From: Tolypothrix tenuis PCC 7101
GTDB lineage: Bacteria > Cyanobacteriota > Cyanobacteriia > Cyanobacteriales > Nostocaceae
DNA: 64,000 nt
Assembly: GCF_002368295.1 (NCBI RefSeq)
Contig: NZ_AP018248.1
Location: forward strand, 3,720,767 to 3,784,766
Direction: 5' to 3'
Positions 24,641 through 33,385 of this stretch are shown one piece after another (within the stretch, counting starts at the first letter, position 1; each line of letters begins with the position of its first letter). The notes beneath the pieces are model-generated. The model ran no database searches. It saw only the letters and a program-made list of their open reading frames with translations, and had not been told where the DNA came from. Both the position numbers and the translations under genes were made by a program.

Positions 24641-25561
24641 ATGGCAAACACCTGGTGGGAATTACAGATATTATGTGAACCAGACCTAGAAGATACAATC
24701 TTTTGGCGACTGGAAAATTTTGGCTGTCGTGGTACAGCAATTGAAGGTAAAGGCAATTCTTCACTCGTAAAGGCTTATTTACCAGAATTTCAGGTAGATT
24801 TGTTAGATTTGGCAGCACTATCGTTGTGGCTACGACAAGATGCGCTATGTGTAGGGTTATCAGCGCCAAATTTAAACTGGCAATTAATTGATGAAGAAGA
24901 TTGGGCCACTAGCTGGAAACAATATTGGCAACCAGAGAAAATAGGCGATCGCTTTTTAATTAATCCGGCTTGGCTACCATTCCCAGAATCCACAGAGCGC
25001 TTAGTAATTCGCCTCGACCCTGGTGTAGCATTTGGAACAGGCAACCATGCCACAACTCAGTTATGCTTAGAATCTCTGGAAATGCGGCTGAGTCAATTAC
25101 CTAAATCATTTGTAAATTCGGAAACTCAGAAAGAGCCAATAGTAATTGCCGATATTGGTTGTGGTTCTGGCATCCTTTCTATTGGCGCAGTCTTACTAGG
25201 GGCAGAAAAAGTTTATGCAGTGGATAATGACCCGTTAGCAGTTCAATCCACCTTCAGCAATCGCGCCCTCAACGACATTAGCCCAAAACGCTTGATCCCA
25301 GCAGAAGGTAGCGTAGACATCCTCAAAAAACTGATTGAAGCACCAGTAGATGGCATCGTCTGCAACATTTTAGCTGATGTAATTATCGAATTAGTCCCGG
25401 AAATCACCGCGATTAGCAAACCTAGCACTTGGGCAATCTTCAGCGGCATTTTACTTGAGCAATCGAAAGCCGTAGCTGATGCATTAGAACAACACGGCTG
25501 GGTGATTGCTACTTTGTGGAAGAAGAAAGAATGGTGTTGTTTGAATGTGAGACGGTCGTAG
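24641..25561 (+). CDS. prmA: Ribosomal protein L11 methyltransferase
   Basis: Methylates the N-terminus and lysines of ribosomal protein L11 using SAM. The protein has 306 residues. The N-terminal substrate-recognition domain ends around residue 100 (EEDWATSWKQYWQPEKIGDRFLINPAW). The SAM-binding motifs are FGTGNHATTQLCLE (about 130-143) and IADIGCGSGILSIGA (about 170-184), followed by VYAVDNDPLAV and the catalytic-site NILADVI. It follows serA at 116 bp; the two genes may be cotranscribed. Low-complexity heptamers begin directly after the stop codon. Confidence 0.94.
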   Translation: MANTWWELQILCEPDLEDTIFWRLENFGCRGTAIEGKGNSSLVKAYLPEFQVDLLDLAALSLWLRQDALCVGLSAPNLNWQLIDEEDWATSWKQYWQPEKIGDRFLINPAWLPFPESTERLVIRLDPGVAFGTGNHATTQLCLESLEMRLSQLPKSFVNSETQKEPIVIADIGCGSGILSIGAVLLGAEKVYAVDNDPLAVQSTFSNRALNDISPKRLIPAEGSVDILKKLIEAPVDGIVCNILADVIIELVPEITAISKPSTWAIFSGILLEQSKAVADALEQHGWVIATLWKKKEWCCLNVRRS

Positions 25562-25724
25562 GGATTGGGGATTGGGGATTGGGGACTGGGGACTGGGGAC
25601 TGGGAAAAAGCAGGGAGCAGGGAGCAGGGGGAAAAATAACAAACACCAATTACCCATTACCAATTACCAATTACCTATTACCAATTACCAATTACCCAAT
25701 GCCCCATGCCCCATGCCCCATGCC
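25562..25724. repeat. Cluster of heptameric low-complexity repeats
   Basis: Successive tracts of GGGATTG/GGGACTG, GGGAGCA, CCAATTA and CCCCATG heptamers fill the space between convergent prmA and thioredoxin genes. Confidence 0.8.
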
Positions 25725-26042
25725 CTAAAGCTTAGTTTGCAGATGTTGGACTAATTGCGGTGCTTGCATTACACCTTCAATTTTGTCTACTGGTTGACCT
25801 TGCTTAAACAACATTAGGGTGGGTAGGGCGTAAATTTGATACTTGGTTGCTAACTCTGCATATTTTTCTGTGTCTATCTTCACAATCCGTAGACGGTCTT
25901 TTAATTGGGCATTCACTTGTTCCAAAATTGGTACCATCATCTGACAAGGGCCACACCAGTCCGCATAAAAATCTACCAAAACAGGTACATCAGAATCACT
26001 CAGCATTTCTTCAAAGCTGTTGAATTGTTTTTTAGTAGCCAT
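25725..26042 (-). CDS. Thioredoxin
   Basis: A 105-residue thioredoxin with the active site WCGPC (Cys30 and Cys33), the buried Asp24 and cis-Pro in YALPTLMLF. The chain begins MATKKQFNSFEEML; the ATG at 26040-26042 is preferred because the longer reading adds a basic, fold-unrelated 11-residue leader. The protein reduces disulfides in target proteins, taking electrons from ferredoxin- or NADPH-thioredoxin reductase. It looks like a short m- or y-type variant; the exact class is not assigned. The gene is monocistronic. Confidence 0.93.
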   Translation of the reverse strand: MATKKQFNSFEEMLSDSDVPVLVDFYADWCGPCQMMVPILEQVNAQLKDRLRIVKIDTEKYAELATKYQIYALPTLMLFKQGQPVDKIEGVMQAPQLVQHLQTKL

Positions 26043-26384
26043 GTGACACACCGATTTTCTCTTGTTTGATTTCAATATTAATGCGTACTTTCAAGAAAAG
26101 GTGTAACATCATTATTTTGTTTTAAAGTAATTCATCTACATAAAATATCAAACCTATGTAGGATGCTTTAACTTGACTTTTACTGCAGCAAATTTGTGAA
26201 AATGTTGCATTCCAGTAAACGCCTCACAACAGAAAATTTAAGGTTTATTTTATAACTTAATATTCTTAATATTTAATAATTCATATTCATAATTCATATT
26301 ATTTTTGGCTGTTTAGTTATCAATACTCCATCTTTGCAACAACCTAAAAAACTCTTTCTCCCCCGTCCTCTTGTACAGACGCGA
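26043..26384. other. Gap with one palindromic repeat
   Basis: AT-rich spacer containing the 20-bp palindrome at 26377-26396. Nothing else is recognised. Confidence 0.5.
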
Positions 26385-26396
26385 TTAATCGCGTCT
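26377..26396. repeat. Dispersed 20-bp palindrome AGACGCGATT-AATCGCGTCT
   Basis: A perfect palindrome flanked by TGTAC on the left and CTGCA on the right. Identical copies occur at 42622-42641 and 57667-57686, and a half-degenerate copy near 11413-11431. Confidence 0.85.
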
Positions 26397-27338
26397 CTGC
26401 AACTCAGCACTACTAAAAGCACGCCGTCTTAAAACTTCTAGCAGAGTTAGAAAGCTTTGGGGTGGGGGGGCTGTTACCTCAATTAAATCCCCAGATAAGG
26501 GATGTTGTAACTTCAACCGCCAAGCGTGTAATGCTTGACCAGGCAAATTTACCCCAATGGAACGACCAGAACCATAAACTGGGTCGCCAACAATGGGATG
26601 CCCAATTTTGGCGCTGTGGACGCGAATTTGATGGGTGCGTCCTGTTTCTAGTTGAAAGTGAATTAATGTGTAATTACCAAGCCGTTCTCGGACTTGCCAA
26701 TGGGTAATTGCATTGCGTCCGCCTTCTTCGATGGGAACCACTGCCATTTTTTTGCGGTCTTGGCGGTGGCGACCTATAGGGAAATCTATGACACCATTTT
26801 CGGCTTTTGGCGCACCGTAAACAATACCCAAGTACTCACGTCTTGCAGTTTTAGCTTGGAGTTGTGCTTGTAGGTGTTTATAGGCGATATCTGTTTTAGC
26901 GATCGCGATCGCACCAGTTGTATCCTTATCTAAGCGGTGGACAATCCCTGGACGTTGCACACCTCCAATTCCCGGAAGATTGGGACAATGTGCTAATAAA
27001 GCATTAACGAGAGTTCCATCAGGATGACCGGGTGCAGGATGGACAACTAAACCTGCGGGTTTATTGAGAATAAGTAGCTGGTCATCTTCATAGAGAATAT
27101 CTAAAGCAATATCTTCTGCTTGCAGTTTTAGGGGTCGAGCTTCTGGTATTTCCAGAAAAATGCGATCGCCTGTTTTCACATTGATTTTTTTCGATGTGCA
27201 AACTTTACCATTCAGCTGCACATTACCCTGTTCGATTAACTGTTGAATGCGCGAACGGGATAAATCTGGTAACTCTTGGCTAAGGTAGCGATCGAGGCGT
27301 TCGCTGCTGTCTTGGACTTGTAAATTAAATTCGGTCAC
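26385..27338 (-). CDS. Pseudouridine synthase, RluA/RluD family
   Basis: A 317-residue enzyme that isomerises uridine to pseudouridine in ribosomal RNA. An N-terminal S4 RNA-binding domain (about 12-70: RLDRYLSQELPDLSRSRIQQLIEQGNVQLNG) precedes the catalytic domain. The catalytic Asp lies in GIVHRLDKDTTGAIAIAK (about 130-147). GRTHQIRVHSAKIGHPIVGDPVYG near residue 235 is also typical. RluD, acting on 23S rRNA helix 69, is the likely orthologue, but RluC-like specificity is possible. The 3' end overlaps the dispersed palindrome at 26377-26396, which supplies the stop-proximal codons. Confidence 0.92.
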   Translation of the reverse strand: MTEFNLQVQDSSERLDRYLSQELPDLSRSRIQQLIEQGNVQLNGKVCTSKKINVKTGDRIFLEIPEARPLKLQAEDIALDILYEDDQLLILNKPAGLVVHPAPGHPDGTLVNALLAHCPNLPGIGGVQRPGIVHRLDKDTTGAIAIAKTDIAYKHLQAQLQAKTARREYLGIVYGAPKAENGVIDFPIGRHRQDRKKMAVVPIEEGGRNAITHWQVRERLGNYTLIHFQLETGRTHQIRVHSAKIGHPIVGDPVYGSGRSIGVNLPGQALHAWRLKLQHPLSGDLIEVTAPPPQSFLTLLEVLRRRAFSSAELQRRD

Positions 27339-27601
27339 CCTATCTGGAAGTGCTGCTAATTAAGTTGATGCTAGTTAATTTTAACGAACCAAAGCACCAA
27401 GGGTATCAATACTACAAGGGATAGCGTTTTGAACTCAAAATTGGTTTTGGGGAAAAGGTTAAGGGTTAAAGGTTTTTATAACCTCTTCATAACCTATCTT
27501 TTATTGACAATCCGGTAGTCTAAAATTCCTGACTCAAATGCTATGGGCAAAAGCTAATTGCCTAAAATGCATCTGCGGATTCAAAAATAGTTGAGGATAT
27601 C

Positions 27602-28717
27602 ATGAAAAAGCTGGGTTACTCAATGCTTCAACGCATTGTTACTACAGGTTTACTGCGGAATATTTGTGTACTAGGTTTGACTTTACCTTTCCTTGCATCT
27701 GCTACGAGTTTGGTAATTGCTGGAGAGAATGAGAATTCAAATTCGCCATATACAATCGGACTCTGGGGCGATCTACCTTACTCCGAAGCACAGGAGGTTG
27801 GCGTAACCAGACTAATCGAAGATATGAATTCGCAAAAACTTAGTTTTACTGTTCATGATGGCGATCTCAAAGCCGGTTCTAACAGCCTTTGCGATAATGC
27901 TCTGTATGCCAAAGCTCTTAGCTATTTCAATTCTCTAGAAGCACCAGCAGCTTTCACACCAGGTGATAACGATTGGACTGATTGCGATCGCCCTTCCAAT
28001 GGTGCATATAATTCTCTCGAACGCCTTGATTATGAGCGTCTGTTATTCTTCAGCACGAATTCTTCCTTAGGACAGCGTCAGCTAACGCAAGAAGTTCAGA
28101 GAGAGCCTCTATGCCTTGGTTTCAAAGGTGCAATGCCCTGTGTGGAGAATCGTCGTTGGACGGTTGGTAGGGTTACCTATGCAACACTTAATATCCAGGG
28201 TTCCTGCAATAACCTATGCGATACCGCACCCGATCCAGAGGAATACAAGGCAAGAAACACAGCCAATATTGCATGGATGAAAGAGACCTTTAAAATAGCA
28301 AAAGAACGTGGCTCGGTAGCAGTTATGTTGATTTCTCAAGGAAATCCAGGGTGGGATAAGAGTGACCCAACTAGAGCACCTTTGCGCGATCCTAAGACAC
28401 TTGTGCAAACTGATGGACAGCCTGATGGTTTTAAGGACTTTTTATTAGCGTTACGCGATGAGGTAATCTCGTTCCGTAAGCCAGTTGCCTATGTTCATGG
28501 TGATTCACACTATTACCGAATTGATAAGCCATTTTTAGATGCTCAAGGTAGAAGGCTTGAGAACTTTACTCGCGTTGAAACATTTGGTGACAATCAGGCG
28601 AATGGCACCAACGATGTACAGTGGATAAAAGTTACTGTCGATCCTCGTAGTCGAGAAGTATTTTCTTATCAGCCACAGATTGTTCCCAGCAATCGAGTAG
28701 CGGTTCCAGCTCCGTAA
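27602..28717 (+). CDS. Exported metallophosphoesterase-like protein
   Basis: A 371-residue protein with an N-terminal signal segment (about residues 18-40) and a calcineurin-like phosphoesterase pattern. GLWGDLPYSE carries the first Asp, HDGDLKAGS the GD pair, TPGDNDWTDCD the GDN motif, and YVHGDSHYYR the C-terminal GHxH-like motif with Asp in place of the usual His. The Cys residues in the middle (CLGFKGAMPC, CNNLCDTAP) may form disulfides outside the cytoplasm. Substrate unknown. No neighbour suggests a pathway; a TPR gene remnant follows on the other strand. Confidence 0.75.
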   Translation: MKKLGYSMLQRIVTTGLLRNICVLGLTLPFLASATSLVIAGENENSNSPYTIGLWGDLPYSEAQEVGVTRLIEDMNSQKLSFTVHDGDLKAGSNSLCDNALYAKALSYFNSLEAPAAFTPGDNDWTDCDRPSNGAYNSLERLDYERLLFFSTNSSLGQRQLTQEVQREPLCLGFKGAMPCVENRRWTVGRVTYATLNIQGSCNNLCDTAPDPEEYKARNTANIAWMKETFKIAKERGSVAVMLISQGNPGWDKSDPTRAPLRDPKTLVQTDGQPDGFKDFLLALRDEVISFRKPVAYVHGDSHYYRIDKPFLDAQGRRLENFTRVETFGDNQANGTNDVQWIKVTVDPRSREVFSYQPQIVPSNRVAVPAP

Positions 28718-28739
28718 TAAAGCTAGTTTGAAAGTAATT

Positions 28740-29026
28740 AATATAATTGTTGCTAGCGGAGGATCGCCAGATGTAAGTCAATCCCCGCCTAGCTAATGCC
28801 AAAATGTAATTTGGCTCAATTGTTAAAGCTTGGTTGCAATATCCTATGGCTTCTTGATATTGTTCAAGTCGATAGCAAGCTAAACCCAACCCATGTAATA
28901 CTTGTGGATTTTGCGGTTTTAGTGCAAGCGCTTGGTAAAAAGTATCTAAAGCTTAGTGGTAATTTCCCCATCCAGTTGGTCATTTCCTTGCTGGAGCAAC
29001 TCTGATAGGTTAGGGCTTACAGTCAT
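28740..29026 (-). pseudogene. TPR-protein remnant with frameshift and internal stop
   Basis: On the minus strand an ATG at 29026 opens MTVSPNLSELLQQGNDQLDG. At a GGGG run the TPR reading continues in another frame as GNYH, a TAA stop, then ALDTFYQALALKPQNPQVLHGLGLA and a further TPR unit ending near RRGLTYI. The match to TPR periodicity after the shift, together with the in-frame stop, marks a decayed gene. Its 3' end is lost before the phosphoesterase gene. A weak intact open frame (28632-28889) covers only the second TPR and runs into the neighbour. Confidence 0.65.
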
Positions 29027-29073
29027 TTCCTACTCTTGAGATGCATTGTTTCTATTATTACCTATACATAGAA

Positions 29074-29174
29074 CCACTAAAGAATTCCTGCGCCATTGGT
29101 AAAATCTACGTAGGTAAGCCAGCGCCATGTGCGGGGTTAAACTCACTCCAAGGGGTGAAATTGCCCTTTAGTGG
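29074..29174. repeat. Short inverted-repeat element (CCACTAAAG ends)
   Basis: CCACTAAAG (29074-29082) is complemented by CTTTAGTGG (29166-29174). It is about 101 bp long. No other copy is seen in the window. Confidence 0.4.
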
Positions 29175-30015
29175 CTCAATTATTCTTCAATATATGATGC
29201 CTGTACAGGTATTAAAAATCAACTAAAAAATGATATCCTCTGTACATTTTTTAGTTAACCGGATAAACCAAATAAATATTTATTTTTGAATAACATTTTT
29301 AATGTAGATAGCTCTATTTCATAATTCCTTCATTCACTTTTCATAAAATTCACATATTTCTTTTCCCTTTTTATGATTTTTGCAGTAACCTAAGTTTTAG
29401 TAGGGAAGTTACTGAATATTTACTATTGATCTGAAAAATTGCGAAGCGTTGCGATCACAGGCTAATCCTTCGTCGAAGCCACAACATAGCAATTTCAAAT
29501 CTAGTTGAGTAAATGTTCTTGCATCGGGCCTTTTGACCCTTCAAATTGTGCAGATTGGCTATTTTTCCCTTATCAAAGCAAAATGTGTTGCTATTGCTGA
29601 TGAAAAGCTTGCCTGCTGCGAAATTGGTTGCCGTTGCATCTTACCATACACAATCTGCGTATCTCATACAAACTGATTATTCCTCGGTGCTAAGTTACCA
29701 TAGTTGTGAAACAAGTGATAATTTTATCCAAGTTTCTAGAGAGAACCACTACGATCTCCAATTTGGTAAAATATTAGGGTAAATATTTACTTAGTTACAA
29801 TAAATACAGTTTCACAAATTGGAGACATCCTCAAGGTTAACTAGTTACGTAATGTCAAATGTCGCTAAACAAGCTCATTAGCAATGATTTCATGCAATTA
29901 ATGCATGAGCAATGCGCTCCTTGTAACGCTGGCGTTACTGTGAGATGAGCTAGATTAGCGAAAGATACAGAAAGTAAAGCTGATTTTTGGAATACTGTTT
30001 CCTGGCAGTAAGTAT

Positions 30016-30085
30016 AGCCATTTTGCTATTTGGCAAGAAATAGTATGGCTGTTCTACTAAGCAATAGTGCAGTTCAATGCACTAT
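30016..30085. repeat. Two tandem hairpins upstream of the PatA/PixG-like gene
   Basis: First hairpin: AGCCAT...CTATTT pairs with AAATAG...ATGGCT (30016-30050, one internal loop). Second: ATAGTGCA / TGCACTAT (30064-30085, six-base loop). They lie about 170 bp before the start codon. Confidence 0.5.
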
Positions 30086-30254
30086 CGCCTAACAGGGAGT
30101 GGGGAGTTGGGAGTTAGCAAGATTTACTTCTACTCGCTTAGAGGCAAAGCGCTATGTCTATCTGAAAGCACTTCTAACTTGATCCCTGTAATGCTCAGAA
30201 AGGGTTTCCAAAAATTTCGATTAAAAATATTGCTTTTATCTTAGAGCCGTCCCA

Positions 30255-31382
30255 ATGAAGACACTTCCTATTAGTAGATACAGGTTTTTTCAAAAGCTAC
30301 AGCCATTATCTCTCTTAAAAAAAATCACAAATAAATCTGTAACTGGGTGTTTGCAAGTATTCAGCCCATCAGGGTCTTGGTCAATATATATAGAAGAAGG
30401 TAAACTGATTTACGCTTGCTACTCAGAAAAAATGTTTGAGTCGCTTTACAAAAATTTGCAGCGTTTAAGTCAGCAAATTTCCACTCTTCCCAAAGGAATC
30501 GATCAGCAACTGCGGGCAATTTTTGAAACAGGAATCGAAAATCAAGCAATACCAAATCCAGATTATCTAGCTATTTGTTGGTTAGTCAATCAAAAATATC
30601 TTAGTTCTTCGCAAGCCGGAATCATTATTGAACAATTGGCGTTAGAAGTGCTTGACTCATTTTTGAAGTTGGAAGAAGGTAGTTACGAATTTATTCCCGA
30701 AAGCTTTTTAGATGATTTGCCAAAGTTTTGTTATCTCAATTTACGCCTACTAGTTGAACAGTGTCAAAAATATAGAGGAGCAGCTACTTTTGGGGATAAA
30801 TCATCACTATCTAAAGGTCATCTTAAGCCGCAATTTTCCCAAAAGCCAGGTTCACAATTTGCACGTCAAACACCATCGCCATCTTTAGGTACAACTCCAC
30901 CAGTTTTCCCAAAACAAGGTAGTCATCAAGTTGCAGAAACCTCCGATAATTTAACTGCGAACCTGCAGCAGACAGATAATCAGTTTCATCAACTTGAGCC
31001 TGCAACTACAGACCAGAGACTATACACTATCTTCTGCATTGATGATAGCCCCAGCGTATTAAATGCGATTAAAAGTTTTCTAGATGAGCAGATGTTTTCT
31101 GTGATTGGAGTCACAGATTCATTAAAAGCTTTAATGGAAATTCTTCGCACTAAACCTGACTTAATTTTATTAGACATTAACATGCCACATCTTGATGGGT
31201 ATGAATTATGTTCTTTATTGCGTAAACATTCCCAATTTAAAAATACGCCTGTAATTATGGTTACAGCTAAAACAGGGTTGATTGATAGAGCTAAAGCCAA
31301 GATAGTTAAGGCTTCTGGCTATTTGACTAAACCTTTTACGCAAGGAGACTTGTTGAAAATTATCTTTCAACACATGGTGTAA
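30255..31382 (+). CDS. PatA/PixG-like response regulator (PATAN domain plus receiver)
   Basis: A 375-residue protein. The N-terminal part (about 1-175) resembles the PATAN/DUF4388 domain of PatA of Anabaena and PixG/PilG of Synechocystis (LSLLKKITNKSVTGCLQVFSPSGSWSIYIEEGKLIYA). A Gln/Pro/Ser-rich linker follows, then a C-terminal CheY-type receiver (about 255-373) with the acidic pair in IFCIDDS, the phospho-Asp in LLLDINMP and the Lys in LTKPF. PatA influences heterocyst pattern and PixG phototaxis; which role applies here is open. A second receiver gene follows 58 bp downstream, as in pixG-pixH operons. Confidence 0.85.
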   Translation: MKTLPISRYRFFQKLQPLSLLKKITNKSVTGCLQVFSPSGSWSIYIEEGKLIYACYSEKMFESLYKNLQRLSQQISTLPKGIDQQLRAIFETGIENQAIPNPDYLAICWLVNQKYLSSSQAGIIIEQLALEVLDSFLKLEEGSYEFIPESFLDDLPKFCYLNLRLLVEQCQKYRGAATFGDKSSLSKGHLKPQFSQKPGSQFARQTPSPSLGTTPPVFPKQGSHQVAETSDNLTANLQQTDNQFHQLEPATTDQRLYTIFCIDDSPSVLNAIKSFLDEQMFSVIGVTDSLKALMEILRTKPDLILLDINMPHLDGYELCSLLRKHSQFKNTPVIMVTAKTGLIDRAKAKIVKASGYLTKPFTQGDLLKIIFQHMV

Positions 31383-31440
31383 TTTCGCAATCAGAAGTAT
31401 AACAATACCAAACCTACTTATTTTTTTGGGAGGTTGAGGG

Positions 31441-31836
31441 TTGGGTATTACTTGGGCTGGCAAGATTCTCATTGTCAAAGACTCTCTGCGAGAATGGGAA
31501 CTGATGAGTTATTATCTCGGAGACTGGGGTTACAAAATAGTTAAAGCTTCTGCTGCTAAAGAGGCTTTAGAAATAGCATTAGAGGAAAGACCAGATGCAA
31601 TTGTTACTAATGTGGTAATGCCAGGAATGAGTGGATTTGAATTATGCCGCTTCCTGAAAATAAATTTAACTAGTCAAAAAATGCCAATTGTGATCTGTAG
31701 TAATAAAAATCAGGCAGTTCATCATGCATGGGCTAGAAAACAAGGTGCTGATGTTTATTTAACTAAGCCTTATACTCCCGAAGATCTACTAAGTGCAATT
31801 AAAGTCGTGACTGATTGGAACTACATTATATCATGA
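31441..31836 (+). CDS. PixH/CheY-like receiver with degenerate phosphorylation site
   Basis: A 131-residue single receiver domain. The fold is clear (KILIVKDSLREWELM, PDAIVTNVVMPGMSGFELCRFLK, MPIVICSNK, ADVYLTKPYTPEDLL). The phospho-acceptor position reads Asn (TNVVMP), and the acidic pocket has Lys-Asp in place of Asp/Glu-Asp. It is therefore probably not phosphorylated in the normal way. The start is TTG, supported by GGGAGG (31428-31433) seven bases upstream. It follows the PatA/PixG-like gene and is likely cotranscribed. Confidence 0.82.
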   Translation: MGITWAGKILIVKDSLREWELMSYYLGDWGYKIVKASAAKEALEIALEERPDAIVTNVVMPGMSGFELCRFLKINLTSQKMPIVICSNKNQAVHHAWARKQGADVYLTKPYTPEDLLSAIKVVTDWNYIIS

Positions 31837-31965
31837 ATCGTAAAAAAATAACAAGCGCTGAAATTTATAGTAAAAGGAATAACAGTAAATAAAGAATAAA
31901 AATATACCTGAGTTGGCAACAATTAAATATGAGTTCTATCTGGTGCTAGTAAATTAAGTACATAA

Positions 31966-31993
31966 GTAAGGACGCACAACTATACGTCCTTAC
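31966..31993. terminator. Hairpin between convergent receiver genes
   Basis: GTAAGGACG / CGTCCTTAC, a 9-bp perfect stem with a 10-base loop, lying between the 3' ends of two convergent response regulator genes. No strong T-tract. Confidence 0.55.
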
Positions 31994-32006
31994 AATAATC
32001 TGTAAC

Positions 32007-32450
32007 TCATCGAACTATAGATGTTAAATTATTCTGGGAATTAAGTAGTAAATTATCATCCCAATTCAACAGTTTAGCGATTTCTACAGGTAGCGTCACT
32101 GGATTGAATGGCTTAAGTATAATACCTGAAATTTTATACTGTTGCAGAAATTTTGGATCTAGCCATTTCGCATTTGCACTCAGCAGCACAACAGGAATTG
32201 CTTGAGTTTTGCGAGTGCTTCTAAGTTGTTGTAGAAACATAAAGCTACCACGCATCCCAATATCCAAGACAATTGCATCAGGCCGCTCTGTTTCTGCTTG
32301 TTCTAATCCTGATAATGGAGAATCGGCTGTGAGAATGTCCCAATTAGCTAAATCTTGCAAGCAAAGTTCCAAAACCTCCCTGACAATCAATTCATGATCG
32401 ATGAGTAAGATTTTTCTAGTATTGATAGCGATTTTCTCCACAGTCTTCAT
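32007..32450 (-). CDS. Single-domain response regulator
   Basis: A receiver domain of about 147 residues. ILLIDHELIVREVLEL gives the first acidic strand (Asp-His in place of Asp-Asp), DAIVLDIGM the phospho-Asp, VVLLSAN the Ser/Thr position and ILKPFNPV the Lys. The Pro that usually follows the phospho-Asp loop is absent (DIGMRGSF). The ATG at 32448-32450 is preferred because GGAG lies nine bases upstream; an ATG at 32483 is possible. It lies in a signalling block beside other receiver and kinase genes; its partner is not known. Confidence 0.83.
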   Translation of the reverse strand: MKTVEKIAINTRKILLIDHELIVREVLELCLQDLANWDILTADSPLSGLEQAETERPDAIVLDIGMRGSFMFLQQLRSTRKTQAIPVVLLSANAKWLDPKFLQQYKISGIILKPFNPVTLPVEIAKLLNWDDNLLLNSQNNLTSIVR

Positions 32451-32872
32451 TGAATTAGGCTCCAAAAAGGTAAAATTCATCATCTAAAAGAAATTTAGTG
32501 ATGCAAGATATATAGTTGGTTAAAAATGTGCTAATTTTTACATATTTTCTTGAATAAATCGGCACTATAAATGCTGGTGCTGGCATTTTGCTAGTAGTGC
32601 GACTTAGAAGCGAAACAAAGTTATACCAATTCAAAACCAAGCCAGAAATAATAATAGTTACGGAATGTATCTCTGCCACATTGTTTTTTCAAATCGGTAG
32701 CACGCTGAAATATTTTTTACAAGTTTCTGACCAACACTCATAGCTTTATCCTGTAAGTTGAGAAACTTTGATGCACTCACAAGAAAGATAAAGGATAAAA
32801 ATAAAGAACTAATAAAGAAATTAATATTCTGAGAAATAATACCAATTAAAATAATTTTCCAGCACTTTCAAT
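32451..32872. other. Gap, nothing recognised
   Basis: AT-rich spacer between two minus-strand receiver genes. A stretch AATACCAATT near 32840 resembles the ends of the MITE-like elements, but no partner end is seen. Confidence 0.45.
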
Positions 32873-33247
32873 TCAATCCCAGCCGAGAATATCTGCAACT
32901 TGCTGGGAAATAGTAATGGGTTCAAAAGGTTTGGAAATGACTCCAGCAATTCCCATGCGTGCAAAGCGATCGCGATCGCTGGGTAAAACTCTCGCTGTCA
33001 ATAAAATCACTGGTATCGATTGGCTGACATTATGTTGTTGAAGCTTCTCAAACACCACAAAGCCGTCCATATCAGGCATAGATACATCCAACAAAATCGC
33101 ATCAATGGGTGCTGTTTGAGCAATTTTTAACGCTTCCTTCCCTGATGGAGCTGTCAGTGTTTTCCATCCCCCTAAGTCTTCTAAACAAGCTTGTACTAGT
33201 TCTCGGAGGTGATCGTCATCATCAACAATTAATACTTGTTTGGTCAT
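32873..33247 (-). CDS. CheY-like response regulator
   Basis: A 124-residue receiver with all key residues: acidic IVDDDD, phospho-Asp in ILLDVSMPDMDG, Thr in VILLTAR and Lys in ISKPFEP. No output domain. It lies 140 bp downstream of the large histidine kinase gene on the same strand, separated by heptamer repeats, so it is a plausible phosphorylation target of that kinase. It is closely similar in plan to the receiver at 32007-32450. Confidence 0.92.
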   Translation of the reverse strand: MTKQVLIVDDDDHLRELVQACLEDLGGWKTLTAPSGKEALKIAQTAPIDAILLDVSMPDMDGFVVFEKLQQHNVSQSIPVILLTARVLPSDRDRFARMGIAGVISKPFEPITISQQVADILGWD

Positions 33248-33254
33248 TTGTTAT

Positions 33255-33385
33255 TTGTCATTTGTTATTTGTCATTTGGTAATGGGTAATGGGTAATTGG
33301 TGTTTGTTATTTTTCTCCCCTGCTCCCTGCTCCCTGCTCCCCTGCTTTTTCCCAGTCCCAATCCCTATTCCCTAGTCCCCAGTCC
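33255..33385. repeat. Heptameric low-complexity repeat block
   Basis: Tracts of GTCATTT, GGGTAAT, CCCTGCT and CCCCAGT units lie between the receiver gene and the histidine kinase gene. Confidence 0.75.

Larger units (their letters stand above)
29027..30254. other. Gene-poor gap with inverted-repeat structures
   Basis: Holds an inverted-repeat element at 29074-29174, a short perfect dyad (GTAACGC-TG-GCGTTAC, 29923-29938) and two adjacent hairpins at 30016-30085. Two open frames (29041-29226, 29546-29782) have no protein-like composition. The PatA/PixG-like gene's promoter must lie near its end. Confidence 0.5.

Noticed and set aside
29041..29226. 61-residue frame on the plus strand
   Set aside because: It spans an inverted-repeat element and lacks a ribosome binding site or family signal.
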